DNA of 64,000 bases from Paracoccus sp. SCSIO 75233 (GCF_027912675.1 NZ_CP115757.1:1674001-1738000); one strand, 5' to 3'; numbered from the stretch's first letter, positions 53,179 to 62,369 are shown. The notes: generated from the sequence alone by a model not told the origin. Translations and numbers: made by a program.

Positions 53179-54006
53179 TCAGCAAACCGTCCGCGCACGC
53201 TCGACGATGGTTTCCATCACCTCGTCCGCGTCGCGCGTCCACCAGTCCAGGGCCGAGAAGATTTCAACCTCGTTCAGCCCGTCGAATCCGTTCGCCTCCG
53301 CCAGTCCGCGCAGCCGGGGGATGTCGATCACCCCGTCCCCCATCATGCCACGGTCGGTCAGCATGTCGCGGGTCGGCACCAGCCAGTCGCAGATATGAAA
53401 CGCCATGATCCGCTCGCGCCCGGCGCGCTCAAGCTGCGCCTCGAGCTCGAAATCCCACCACACGTGATAGACATCGACCGCGCAGCCGATCCCCGGGCCG
53501 AGCCGGTCGCAGATATCGAGCGCCTGCCGCATCGTGTTCACGCAGGCCCGGTCGGCGGCATACATCGGATGCAGCGGCTCGATCGCGATCTTCATCCCGA
53601 CCTCGCGACCATATTCGAGCGTTTTCGCCAGCCCCTCCTCAACCATCCGCCATGCGGCTGGCAGGTCGCGGCTGTCCTTGGCCAGCCCGCCAACCACCAT
53701 GACGAGGCAGTCCGCCCCGATCTCCGCCGCCTCGTCAACGGCGCGGCGGTTATCGTCGATAACGGTCTGATCGACCGCACCGCGATCGGTGAACCAGCCG
53801 CCACGGCACAGCCCGGAGACGCTGAGCCCCGCCTCGCGGATCGCCGCTGCGGCCTTGCTGACGCCCATCTCCTGCAACTTGTCCCGCCACGGCGCGATGC
53901 CGCCGAAACCGTGGCGCTTGCAGCCCTCGATACACTGGGCAAGATCCCATTGCTCCCGCACGGTCGCCGTGTTCAGCGACAGCCGTTCCGGGGTGATCGC
54001 GCTCAT
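53179..54006 (-). CDS. Xylose-isomerase-like TIM-barrel sugar isomerase/epimerase (copy 1)
   Basis: A 275-residue AP-endonuclease-2/xylose-isomerase-like barrel. Metal ligands are recognisable as E in IAIEPLHPMY, D in GCAVDVYHVWWD, H in MAFHICDW and E in LNEVEIFS. Probably isomerises or epimerises a keto-sugar or keto-acid intermediate. ATG overlaps the DUF993 stop (ATGA), indicating co-translation. Confidence 0.83.
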   Translation of the reverse strand: MSAITPERLSLNTATVREQWDLAQCIEGCKRHGFGGIAPWRDKLQEMGVSKAAAAIREAGLSVSGLCRGGWFTDRGAVDQTVIDDNRRAVDEAAEIGADCLVMVVGGLAKDSRDLPAAWRMVEEGLAKTLEYGREVGMKIAIEPLHPMYAADRACVNTMRQALDICDRLGPGIGCAVDVYHVWWDFELEAQLERAGRERIMAFHICDWLVPTRDMLTDRGMMGDGVIDIPRLRGLAEANGFDGLNEVEIFSALDWWTRDADEVMETIVERARTVC

Positions 54007-55151
54007 ATCTCGACCCCACGCGCGGCAAAGACCGGACGCGCCCGCGCCGCCACCGTCTCCGGATCGGTGAACAGTCCGGCTGCGTTCCCCATGCGGATGA
54101 TGTCCGCCAGATGCAGCGTTGAGCGGGCGCTTTCCTGACCGCCGATCATGGTGAAGTGATCCTGATGGCCGGTCAGATAGGCCATGAACACCACCCCGGT
54201 CTTATAAAACCGCGTGGGCGCCTTGAAGATATGCCGCGAGAGCGGGACGGTCGGGGCGAAGGTGGCGTTATAGTCGTCCATCCGGCCCTCGGCCAGTTGC
54301 GACAAGGCCCGCGCCGCCGCCCCGGCAATCGGATCGAAGATACCGAGCAGCGCATCGGAATACCCCTCGTCGTCGCCCGCGATCAGATCGGGGTAGTTGA
54401 AGTCGTCGCCCGTATACATCCGCACGCCTTCCGGCAGGCGGCGGCGCATGGCGATTTCCTTTTCGGCGCTGAGCAGGCTGATCTTGATGCCGTCGACCTT
54501 GGCCGCATTCGCCTCGATCACCTGCAATGCGGTTTCCATCGCCGCCATGTGGTCGGCATTGCCCCAATAGCCCTGAAGGGCGGGATCGAACATCTCGCCC
54601 AGCCAATGCAGCACCGCCGGTTTCTGCAAACCGCCCAGCACGCGGGAATAGACGCGGATATAATCATCCGGCGATTTCGCCGCCTTCGCGAGCGCGCGGC
54701 TGGCCATCAGGATCACCTGACTGCCGGTCGCCTCGACCGCCTCGCATTGCTCCTCATAGGCGCGGATCACGTCGTCGACGGTCACATCCGGCCCCGGCGC
54801 GATATGATCGGTCCCGGCACCGGAGGCGATCAGATGACCGGCGGGCTTCGCGATCTCCATCGAACGCCGGATCAGCTCCAGCGAGGTCGGCCAGTCCAGC
54901 CCCATGCCCCGCTGCGCCGTATCCATCGCCTCGGCCACGCCGAAACCCAAGCCCCAGAGATATTCGCGAAACGCCAGCGTCCGGTCCCAGTCAACCGGCG
55001 TATCCAGCCACGGATCGGCATCGGCCAGCGGATCGGCGACCACATGTGCCGCCGCAAAGGCCGTGCGGTTCCAGTTGCCGGTCGCCTTCGGCTCCGGCCC
55101 GGCCTGCAAGGTGACAGCACCGCCCGGCAGGTTCAGGTTCAGCTTGCTCAT
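54003..55151 (-). CDS. DUF993, dihydrodipicolinate synthase-like protein
   Basis: A 382-residue protein. The barrel part contains VDGIKISLLSAEKE, where K223 is at the position of the Schiff-base lysine of the DapA/NanA family, then MYTGDDFNYPDLIAGDDEGY. An aldolase or dehydratase acting on a keto-acid is therefore plausible; no member is well characterised to my knowledge. Start at 55151 overlaps the Gfo/Idh stop (ATGA); the longer frame lies within that gene. Confidence 0.8.
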   Translation of the reverse strand: MSKLNLNLPGGAVTLQAGPEPKATGNWNRTAFAAAHVVADPLADADPWLDTPVDWDRTLAFREYLWGLGFGVAEAMDTAQRGMGLDWPTSLELIRRSMEIAKPAGHLIASGAGTDHIAPGPDVTVDDVIRAYEEQCEAVEATGSQVILMASRALAKAAKSPDDYIRVYSRVLGGLQKPAVLHWLGEMFDPALQGYWGNADHMAAMETALQVIEANAAKVDGIKISLLSAEKEIAMRRRLPEGVRMYTGDDFNYPDLIAGDDEGYSDALLGIFDPIAGAAARALSQLAEGRMDDYNATFAPTVPLSRHIFKAPTRFYKTGVVFMAYLTGHQDHFTMIGGQESARSTLHLADIIRMGNAAGLFTDPETVAARARPVFAARGVEI

Positions 55152-56308
55152 AGTCCCAGATCCTCCAGATCGACCCAGCGGCGCTCCTTGGAGCTTTGAT
55201 AGCCCGCCTCGGCCAGTTGTACGCCTTTCGCACCTTCGGCCAGCGTGTAGGACCACGGCGCGTCCTCGACCACATGGCGCAGGAATTGTTCCCACTGCAC
55301 CTTGAAGCCGTTATCGAAATGGGTGTTGTCCGGCACCTCTTCCCAGTCCTCGAAGAAGTCGAGCGGCTGCGGCATGTCCGGGTTCCACACCGGCTTGGGC
55401 GTGTTCACCCGATGCTGGCTGACGCATTTATGCAGCCCCGCCACGGCAGAACCATGCGTGCCGTCGATCTGGAACGTCACCAGATCGTCGCGGCGAACGC
55501 GGGTACACCAGCTTGAGTTGATATGGGCGACAATATCCCCGTCCGGCCCGTCCAGCAGGAAGGTCGCATAGGCGGCATCGTCGGCGGTCGCCTTGTAGCG
55601 CGCACCCGCCTCATCCACGCGCTCGGGGATATGGGTGAAGCCGAGACAGCTGACCGATTTCACCGGCGCGATCACGTTATCCAGCACATAGCGCCAATGG
55701 CAGAGCATGTCGGAGATCATGCCCCCGCCATCCTCGGCCCGGTAGTTCCAGCTTGGCCGCTGGGCTTCCATCCAGTCGCCCTCGAACACCCAATAGCCGA
55801 ACTCCCCCTTGACCGAAAGCATCCGGCCAAAGAACCCGCTATCCCGCAAACGGCGCAGTTTCAGCAGTCCCGGCAGGTCCAGCTTGTCATGCACGATGCC
55901 GTTCTTGACGCCCTTGGCCTTGGCGTGTTTCGCGATCTCGACCGCCTCGGTCAGGCCCTCGGAGACCGGCTTTTCGGAATAGACATGCTTGCCCGCGTCG
56001 ATGGCCCTGCGCAGCAGACCGGGACGCATCTGCGTCGACGCCGCGTCGAAGAAGATCGTGTCGTCCTTATTCGCCAGCGCCGCGTCCAGATCGGTTGTCC
56101 AGCGCTCGACGCCGTGACGTTTGGCCAATGCCTCGATCTTTGCCGCATTACGCCCGACGATAATCGGATCGGGCACCAGACGGTCGCCGTTTTTCAGTGC
56201 CACCCCGCCCTGTTCGCGGATCGCGAGGACGGAGCGGATAAGATGCTGATTCATCCCCATGCGCCCCGTCACGCCATGCATGATGATGCCGATTCTTTGA
56301 GTGCTCAC
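55148..56308 (-). CDS. Gfo/Idh/MocA-family NAD(P)-dependent oxidoreductase
   Basis: A 386-residue dehydrogenase. N-terminal Rossmann fold (IGIIMHGVTGRMGMNQHL), GKHVYSEKPVSEGLTEA with the EKP motif typical of the family, then the C-terminal substrate domain. Likely oxidises a sugar or sugar acid hydroxyl. GTG start 56308 with GAGGA 7 bases ahead. First gene of the Gfo-DUF993-isomerase-TetR unit, with operator and promoter at 56347-56382. Confidence 0.88.
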   Translation of the reverse strand: MSTQRIGIIMHGVTGRMGMNQHLIRSVLAIREQGGVALKNGDRLVPDPIIVGRNAAKIEALAKRHGVERWTTDLDAALANKDDTIFFDAASTQMRPGLLRRAIDAGKHVYSEKPVSEGLTEAVEIAKHAKAKGVKNGIVHDKLDLPGLLKLRRLRDSGFFGRMLSVKGEFGYWVFEGDWMEAQRPSWNYRAEDGGGMISDMLCHWRYVLDNVIAPVKSVSCLGFTHIPERVDEAGARYKATADDAAYATFLLDGPDGDIVAHINSSWCTRVRRDDLVTFQIDGTHGSAVAGLHKCVSQHRVNTPKPVWNPDMPQPLDFFEDWEEVPDNTHFDNGFKVQWEQFLRHVVEDAPWSYTLAEGAKGVQLAEAGYQSSKERRWVDLEDLGL

Positions 56309-56346
56309 CCGAAATTCCTCCCCTGATCAGACAGACTTCGTTAACA

Positions 56347-56382
56347 TTACCTACCAGTAGGTAATAAGTATGAAGCTGTCAA
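56347..56382 (-). promoter_or_regulatory. Promoter and TetR-type operator ahead of Gfo/Idh gene
   Basis: Palindrome TTACCTAC-CA-GTAGGTAA (56347-56364, perfect 8-bp arms). On the minus strand a perfect -35 TTGACA lies at 56382-56377, with the -10 region falling inside the palindrome. A twin site controls tctC at 61682-61722. The -35 overlaps the end of the enolase-superfamily gene. Confidence 0.72.
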
Positions 56383-57740
56383 TTCCCTTCGTCGTTCTGC
56401 ATCTCCGCCATCGCGTTCGATGCGCCAAAACCCGGCGCGGCAAGCGACGATATATTGACCGCCCCCGCCTTTACCGCCAGCGTCACCCGCTTGGCATCGC
56501 CGCGGAAAATGCCCGGATGCAGCTTCAGCATCCGCGCCCGTTCCGCCTCTGTCGCGCCCTGCATGCCGCCTGCGAAATGATGCCCGTTCCGCTCCACATC
56601 CGCGACGCCACAGGCTGAGGCCATCGCCGTGTCCTGCGTCCAGCACAGCCCCGGCTGACAGGTCAGATCCTCGCCGCTGAGCAAGGCCCCGGCCTGCCGC
56701 GCCCGCGCCATGTTCACAAGCGCCCGCAGCACCCCCTTGCAGCTTTTGATCGAGGTTCCGCCCCAGCCGAGCCGCAAGGCGTCCGCGAAGCTGTCCATGC
56801 CATCGTCGCTTTCGTCGATCACCAGCCTCGCGCCGAAATCCGCGCGGGTCGCCAGCGCGACATCGCGGGCAAAGGGCTGCTCGAAGAAGCGGATCTTGCC
56901 AGTCAGTTCCGCCAGACCGGGCGCGCGCAAGCGGTTCAGCAGGTCGCGGAAGGCGTCCGGCGTATATTGCTCATTCGCATCCAGCGTCACGCCGCCATCC
57001 ATATGGCCGCTCAGCACCGGCTGAAGTGCCAGAAGCCGCGCCGCATCCGCCTCCGGATCGCCTTTCAGCTTGATCTTCCATGATGTGATCCCGGTTGTGA
57101 TAATCACATCGGAAACTGTTACGGGCAGCCCGTCCTGCGGCGCGTCGGGGGGCGTTTCGACCAGCGGAGCATCGAATCCCACCGTGTGACGCAATGTGAT
57201 AGAATGCGGTTTCTCTATCGCATTCAGCGCGGCGTCATAGGCCTCCGGCGTCAGGTCGGCGGGCAGGATTTGTCCCAGCCCGAAGAGGTCCTGCCGCGCG
57301 GCGAGCCAGAACGGCTGCGCCACGCTGCGGCAGACCGCGTCGATCAGCGCCATCTCGATCAGGGCCGGCCCGAAACCGGCGGCGAGCGCGGGAACATCCG
57401 CCGGAAGATCGTCAATGACGGCCTGCCGCAGCCCGACGGACAATTCAGCGACCGAGCCACTCTGTCCGGTGATCAGCCGCGCGGCCGAGGCGACCGTGTG
57501 GCGCAATTCGTCTATCGTGTCGGCATTGCTCAACTCCGGGCGCTTGTCGAACCATCGGGGCACCATGAGCTGCGCGGCATATCCCGACACCTCCCGGCCC
57601 CCGATCACGGCGCGCAGCGTGCAATATGCTTCTGCCGTCTCCCGCACCTCGGTACTGCCGAACTGGAATGGCAGGCGCATCGTCACCGGACGCTCGGAAA
57701 TCTGCACATCAAGAACGGAGAGGCTTATCGGATCGCTCAT
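56379..57740 (-). CDS. Enolase-superfamily (mandelate racemase/MLE-like) enzyme
   Basis: A 453-residue enzyme, longer than the usual 370-400. Barrel residues of the MLE-type can be placed: K222-I-K224 (WKIKLKG), D254 (LDANEQYT), E287 (FFEQPF), D309/E310 (VIDESDDG) and K332/K335 (SIKSCKG). It probably abstracts a proton alpha to a carboxylate, to dehydrate or racemise a sugar acid. Overlaps the TIM-barrel gene upstream by 4 bases. Confidence 0.82.
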   Translation of the reverse strand: MSDPISLSVLDVQISERPVTMRLPFQFGSTEVRETAEAYCTLRAVIGGREVSGYAAQLMVPRWFDKRPELSNADTIDELRHTVASAARLITGQSGSVAELSVGLRQAVIDDLPADVPALAAGFGPALIEMALIDAVCRSVAQPFWLAARQDLFGLGQILPADLTPEAYDAALNAIEKPHSITLRHTVGFDAPLVETPPDAPQDGLPVTVSDVIITTGITSWKIKLKGDPEADAARLLALQPVLSGHMDGGVTLDANEQYTPDAFRDLLNRLRAPGLAELTGKIRFFEQPFARDVALATRADFGARLVIDESDDGMDSFADALRLGWGGTSIKSCKGVLRALVNMARARQAGALLSGEDLTCQPGLCWTQDTAMASACGVADVERNGHHFAGGMQGATEAERARMLKLHPGIFRGDAKRVTLAVKAGAVNISSLAAPGFGASNAMAEMQNDEGN

Positions 57741-58573
57741 GCCACAGCCCTTTCACATGCCCGCAGCGTGGCCGCCGCAATGGCAGCCGTCACGCGGGCG
57801 TCGATGACGGTCCTGAACGGCTCCACCCCGACGGGCTGCGACCAGCCGCTGTCACGCAACGCCGCGACGATCTCCGGGAACGGGTCGTCGCCGGTTCCGG
57901 GCGCGCCGCGATTGGTGTCGTTGGCGTGGATATGGCCGATCATCCCGGTTGGCACCCATTCGCGCAGCAGCCGGGCAACCGGCGGTTCGGTCAGACCGGC
58001 GGCGCTGATGTCGATCATGGTGCGGAATGCGGATTTGCCAACGGCATCGGCCAGCGCCGCGCCTTCAGCCACGGTGTTGATCACCTCCGTCTCAGCCGGT
58101 GACAGCGGTTCGATGCAATAGGTGATGCCCTTCCGCGCCGCCTCTGCCGCGACAGGGGCGAAAAATTCCGCCAGATGATCGCGCAGCGCGGCGTTCCCCA
58201 TCCCCTCCGGCCGCTTCCGCTGATTTGGCGAGCCATGCACCATCACCCGCCCGCCGAGATCGGCGCAAAGCCCGATCAGCGCCAGCAGAATATCCGCCGT
58301 CTCCGCCTGCCGCGCCGGGTCTGTGATCGACAGATCGGGATAGCCGCTCAGCAGCCAGTGCAGCCCGGTGACGCGCAGCCCGCTTTCCACGACCGTCGCG
58401 CGGATCTCCGCACGCGCGGCATCGCCCAGCAGATGCGGCGCCTCTCCAAGCGTTGAGGGCGCGAGTTCCAGCCCTATATAGCCAAGCGATTTCGCCACCT
58501 GGCATTGTTCCCGCAGCGACAGGCCCTCACCCGCCAGAAGCTCATTGCACAGGCTCAGATCAAGCATCGCCAT
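57737..58573 (-). CDS. Xylose-isomerase-like TIM-barrel sugar isomerase/epimerase (copy 2)
   Basis: A 278-residue barrel of the same family as 53179-54006 but clearly divergent from it. Metal ligands E in YCIEPLSPAE, D in MIDISAAG, H in GHIHANDTNRG and E in VGVEPFRT are all present. It overlaps the end of tctA by 14 bases and the enolase-superfamily gene by 4, so uptake and metabolism are translated together. Confidence 0.83.
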   Translation of the reverse strand: MAMLDLSLCNELLAGEGLSLREQCQVAKSLGYIGLELAPSTLGEAPHLLGDAARAEIRATVVESGLRVTGLHWLLSGYPDLSITDPARQAETADILLALIGLCADLGGRVMVHGSPNQRKRPEGMGNAALRDHLAEFFAPVAAEAARKGITYCIEPLSPAETEVINTVAEGAALADAVGKSAFRTMIDISAAGLTEPPVARLLREWVPTGMIGHIHANDTNRGAPGTGDDPFPEIVAALRDSGWSQPVGVEPFRTVIDARVTAAIAAATLRACERAVA

Positions 58574-60080
58574 GTCCCGTGATACGGCGTTTCAGCCTGC
58601 CGAATGTACGGCGGACGAAACCGAAATTGGACAGGATCGCGATGACGATGATCGCCACCAGCACCGCCGAGATCGGGCGAGTGAAGAACGGCGTCAGATC
58701 GCCATTGCTCAGCGTCAGGCTGCGCCGCAGATTGGTGTCGAGCATGGTGCCGAGAATGATCCCCAGCACCAGCGGCGCCATCGGGTATTTCATCTGCCGC
58801 AGCACGAAACCGATCAGCCCGAACGCGACCATGACATAGACATCGAACATCCGCTGCGACAGCGCATAGGGACCGATCACGCAAAGGGTGAAGACCAGCG
58901 GCATCAGATAGGCGTAAGGCACCCGCAGGACCTGCACGAACAGCCGTGTCATGCTGAGCCCGTAAATGGTCATCGCCACCGTCGCGAGGATCAGCATCCC
59001 GCCCATCAGGCTGATGAATTGCGGTTGCTCGATCATGATCATCGGGCCGGGGCGAATACCGTGGATGAACAGCGCCGCGATCAGCACGGCAGCACTGGCC
59101 GATCCCGGAACCGCCAGCGTCAGCGCCGGGATGAGCGAGCCGGGCACGACGGCACTGTTGCCGGTCTCTGCCGCGGTCAGCCCCTCGGTGCTGCCGTGGC
59201 CGTATTTCTCCGGCTCCTTGCTGACGCGCTTTGCGGCGGCGTAGCTGGCCCATGCGCCGATATCCTCACCGACGCCGGGTATCACGCCGACCAGCGTGCC
59301 GATGACGCCGGAGCGCAGCACCGTGATCCGGTAGCGCCACAACTCCCGGATGGAGGGCAGCACGCGGTCGGATTTGTCGCGAATGGCGGACACGACGCCC
59401 TGCTTGTGCCACATCGCGGTCATGATCTCCGCCAGCCCGAACACGCCGACCATGGCCGGGATCAACTGGATGCCGCCATTCATCTGCTGGGTGGGCGAGA
59501 AGCGGACATAGGCATGCAGCCCCTCCGATCCGATCATCGCCACCATCAGCCCCAGAATACCGGCGATATAGCCCTTGATCGGCGGGGAATCGACGGTGAG
59601 CTGGCCCGAGATCAGCACCCCGAACAGGGCCAGCCAGAACATCTCGTAACTGCCGAATTTCAGCGCCAGCTCGGCCAGCGGCGGCGCGATCAGCACCAGA
59701 ATGATGATCCCGACCAAGGTGCCCAACATGGAGCCTGCCGTGGCCAGCCCCATGGCCCGCCCGGCCCGCCCGCTTCGTGCCAGCGGATACCCGTCAAGCG
59801 AGGTCGCCGCACTGGCCGGGGTGCCGGGGATGTTCAGCAGGATCGCACTGCGCGAGCCGCCATAGATCGCCCCCATATACATGCAGATCAGCACCAGCAC
59901 AGCGGCGGTCGTGTCCATCGAGTAGGTCAGCGTTGTCATCAGCGCCACACCCATCGTTGCCGTCAGGCCGGGCAGCGCGCCCACCACAATGCCCAGCAGC
60001 ATCGACCATGCGACATGAAACAGCATGGTCGGGGTCATCAGGCTCCACAGCGCCGTGCCGAGTTCACCAAGCTGGCTCAT
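58560..60080 (-). CDS. tctA: Tripartite tricarboxylate transporter large permease (TctA)
   Basis: A 506-residue membrane protein with about 12 helices. GALPGLTATMGVALMTTLTY and NIPGTPASAATSLDGYPLAR then SGRAGRAMGLA are TctA signatures, repeated in diverged form in the second half. Uses ion gradient to import carboxylates delivered by the binding protein. ATGA overlap with tctB. Confidence 0.93.
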   Translation of the reverse strand: MSQLGELGTALWSLMTPTMLFHVAWSMLLGIVVGALPGLTATMGVALMTTLTYSMDTTAAVLVLICMYMGAIYGGSRSAILLNIPGTPASAATSLDGYPLARSGRAGRAMGLATAGSMLGTLVGIIILVLIAPPLAELALKFGSYEMFWLALFGVLISGQLTVDSPPIKGYIAGILGLMVAMIGSEGLHAYVRFSPTQQMNGGIQLIPAMVGVFGLAEIMTAMWHKQGVVSAIRDKSDRVLPSIRELWRYRITVLRSGVIGTLVGVIPGVGEDIGAWASYAAAKRVSKEPEKYGHGSTEGLTAAETGNSAVVPGSLIPALTLAVPGSASAAVLIAALFIHGIRPGPMIMIEQPQFISLMGGMLILATVAMTIYGLSMTRLFVQVLRVPYAYLMPLVFTLCVIGPYALSQRMFDVYVMVAFGLIGFVLRQMKYPMAPLVLGIILGTMLDTNLRRSLTLSNGDLTPFFTRPISAVLVAIIVIAILSNFGFVRRTFGRLKRRITGHGDA

Positions 60081-60562
60081 GGCAACCTCACAAGGAAGGC
60101 TTTTTCAAACAGCATGACCACGGCAAAAGCGGCGATCAGCCCGAATACCGCCGCCTGCGCCATGACCCTCGCCCGTGCGGATCCGGCGGTGTGCTGGTCC
60201 CACGAGAAGATCGTGGTGAACGCAGCGATGAAAACCGCCGTGGCCCAGTAGAACGGCAGCCAGCCGACCAGCACAAGCGCATAGAAACAGGTCAGCGCCA
60301 CGGTCAGACCAAGCCGCTTGGCCGAACCGTCACGGCCAAGCAGGACCGCGCCCTCCTCCGATTGCAGATCGGCCTGCAACCACAACAGCACCGCGCAGAC
60401 GGCAAGCGCCGCGCCCAGCAGCATGGGCATCAGCCCCGGAATGGATAACGGGTGAATCTGCCGGATCTCCAGCCGGTCCATCGTGAAACCGCCCACCAGC
60501 ATCGCGATGCCGAGCGCGAAAAAGACGCACGCCGTGATGCGATCCGCCACAGCCATTTTCAT
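60077..60562 (-). CDS. tctB: Tripartite tricarboxylate transporter small permease (TctB)
   Basis: A 161-residue protein with four helices: DRITACVFFALGIAMLVGGF, then LMPMLLGAALAVCAVLLW, LTCFYALVLVGWLPFYWAT and FGLIAAFAVVMLFEKAFL. Start at 60562 (ATG, GAGG 8 bases ahead) preferred over GTG at 60571. Overlaps tctA by 4 bases. Confidence 0.88.
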   Translation of the reverse strand: MKMAVADRITACVFFALGIAMLVGGFTMDRLEIRQIHPLSIPGLMPMLLGAALAVCAVLLWLQADLQSEEGAVLLGRDGSAKRLGLTVALTCFYALVLVGWLPFYWATAVFIAAFTTIFSWDQHTAGSARARVMAQAAVFGLIAAFAVVMLFEKAFLVRLP

Positions 60563-60638
60563 GGCATTCACCTCATGAGTTCAGGTTGTCCCGAAGGCCG
60601 CGGCAGGACGGACCCGCCGCGCCAGTGTTGAGCCGCGC

Positions 60639-61664
60639 TTATTCGGCGGCGCAGTCGATGCCGATTTCGGACGGATCGACGACAGCTTCGCCACGGGTAA
60701 CGCGGGCGCAGGCTTCTGCTTCCACCACCGGCAATGCGGCTGCAAGCGCATCCTCGCCATAGCTGGGCGCAAAGACCGCGCCGTTTTCATTGGCGTAGGC
60801 TTTCAGCGCCTCGCTTTCCATGACGTGATCCTGCCAGACCTGATCGACGGTGTCATAGACCTCCTGCGGCGCACCGACCGGGATGAACACCCCGAAGAAA
60901 TCCTGCGCGACATGAAAATCGGGCGCGAATTCGGTGATCGGCGGGATCGGGTCGCCGTCGCCGATTTCCAGCGGCGTGTCCGACAGCACCGTCAGCGGAC
61001 GCAGACGGCCGGCGCGGATCATCTCGGCCTGTTCCACGGCAAGCTGGGTGGTCGCCTGAACCTCGCCGCTGGCCGCCGCGATCACCGCCGGGTTGCCGCC
61101 GTCATAGGTGATCATCCGCGCGCCCGGCAGCTCTTCCGACAGCCCGTCCTTGATCGACGCCAGCGCCATGCCGCCAGAGCTGTTGACGCCTGCCGTGCCG
61201 ACCGTCACCTCGCCATCGCGCATCCCGCCCAGCAGTTCCTCGAAGCTCTGATATTCGCTGTCGGCATTCACGCTGACGACCGGCACATTCGCGACATGCA
61301 GGTAGATGCGATAATCCTCGATCGAGGTGTCCTGCAGCAGCCCGGTGATTGCATAGGTCGCGTTGTTGGCGATGGCATTCGCCGTCCAGGTATAGCCGTC
61401 GCGCGGCGCATCGAGCGCGGCCTGCGTCCCGATGGAGCCGGATGCGCCGGGCTGGTTGACCACCACGACCTCCACCCCGAGCGCCTCCTCCAGAATCGGG
61501 GCGACAACGCGCGTCACCTGATCGGTGGACCCGCCTGCCGCCCAGGGCACGATGATATTGATCGGCTTGTCAGGCTGCCACGCATATTCCGAATCCTGTG
61601 CGTTTGCAGCCACGGCTGACAGTGCAATTACCGCCGTGCAGGCAGCCATGCGAAACATAGACAT
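60639..61664 (-). CDS. tctC: Tripartite tricarboxylate transporter substrate-binding protein (TctC)
   Basis: A 341-residue periplasmic receptor. Signal peptide MFRMAACTAVIALSAVAANA; PINIIVPWAAGGSTDQVTRV, VVNQPGASGSIGTQAALDA and GTAGVNSSGGMALASI are Bug/TctC-type loops. The ligand, probably a hydroxy- or sugar acid, is not readable. First gene of the tctCBA-isomerase-enolase unit, with GGGGAGGA before its ATG and an operator upstream. Confidence 0.9.
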   Translation of the reverse strand: MSMFRMAACTAVIALSAVAANAQDSEYAWQPDKPINIIVPWAAGGSTDQVTRVVAPILEEALGVEVVVVNQPGASGSIGTQAALDAPRDGYTWTANAIANNATYAITGLLQDTSIEDYRIYLHVANVPVVSVNADSEYQSFEELLGGMRDGEVTVGTAGVNSSGGMALASIKDGLSEELPGARMITYDGGNPAVIAAASGEVQATTQLAVEQAEMIRAGRLRPLTVLSDTPLEIGDGDPIPPITEFAPDFHVAQDFFGVFIPVGAPQEVYDTVDQVWQDHVMESEALKAYANENGAVFAPSYGEDALAAALPVVEAEACARVTRGEAVVDPSEIGIDCAAE

Positions 61665-61681
61665 TCCATTCCTCCCCTTAA

Positions 61682-61722
61682 TTACCTACCGGTAGGTTAG
61701 AAGCGGTCCAGAGTCCTGTCAA
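61682..61722 (-). promoter_or_regulatory. Promoter and TetR-type operator ahead of tctC
   Basis: Palindrome TTACCTAC-CG-GTAGGTTA (61682-61699; one mismatch in the arms). On the minus strand TTGACA (61722-61717), 17-bp spacer and TAACCT (61699-61694) form a promoter whose -10 is the first half of the palindrome. A bound repressor would block it. Confidence 0.75.
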
Positions 61723-61785
61723 CTCTGCTGATCGGGCAATTTCACCGGGATTTTTCAGCCCGGAAAATCCGCTAAAACGCAGCAA

Positions 61786-61812
61786 AAACAAAGGCCGGGA
61801 TTGACCCCGGCC
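61786..61812 (-). terminator. Terminator downstream of the zeta gene
   Basis: Minus-strand stem GGCCGGG/CCCGGCC (61812-61806 with 61799-61793, 6-nt loop) followed by TTTGTTT. Confidence 0.75.
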
Positions 61813-61912
61813 CTTCGATCAGCACATATTCAAACAATCACGCCTGTCGCGGCGCAGAGAATCCCCTGACCCAATCCACGCGACCGGAAAACGCCGGACG
61901 CGATGCGTGGGA

Positions 61913-62227
61913 TCAGGATTCGTTGATGATCTGGTGGCGCGCGACGCCGACCAACTCGGCCATCTTGGCCCGGATCTGCGCTTCGTCAGCCTTGCCGGCG
62001 AGATCGGCGGACACCTTGCGGAACACGTCCTCATCGCCCGGCTCCTCGAAATCCGAGGTCACGACGCTCAGCGCATAGGCCTTGGCATCCTCGCCGGTTT
62101 TGCCCAGCACTTCCGCCGCCCATTCGCCCAGCAGGCGGTTGCGGCGCGCCTCGGCCTTGAATTGCAGGTCTGCATCACGGGCGAACTTGGCTTCGTAGGA
62201 ACGTTCGCGGTCGTCAAAGGTGGTCAT
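61913..62227 (-). CDS. DUF1476 protein, F1-ATPase zeta inhibitor
   Basis: A 104-residue, mostly helical protein. [20 protein letters not shown], then [20 protein letters not shown] and [16 protein letters not shown], and the acidic [13 protein letters not shown] closely follow the zeta subunit described in Paracoccus denitrificans, where its N-terminal segment inserts into F1 and blocks ATP hydrolysis. Monocistronic, divergent from purC, with a terminator about 100 bases on. Complements the ATP12 chaperone gene in this window. Confidence 0.9.
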   Translation of the reverse strand: MTTFDDRERSYEAKFARDADLQFKAEARRNRLLGEWAAEVLGKTGEDAKAYALSVVTSDFEEPGDEDVFRKVSADLAGKADEAQIRAKMAELVGVARHQIINES

Positions 62228-62369
62228 CTCGGCCCTCCTGTTAGCTCGCCATTCATATGCCTACGCGCGGCCCTTATCGCAACCCTGTATTGCCGCGACC
62301 GCGCTTTATGCCTATAGGCTCAGCCACAGGCACGACAAACCCAACCGCCCCGAAAGGACTGCGCATCTC

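Noticed and set aside
58545-60251. A 568-codon plus-strand frame opposite tctA
   Set aside because: His/Gln/Asp-rich shadow of a clear TctA gene.
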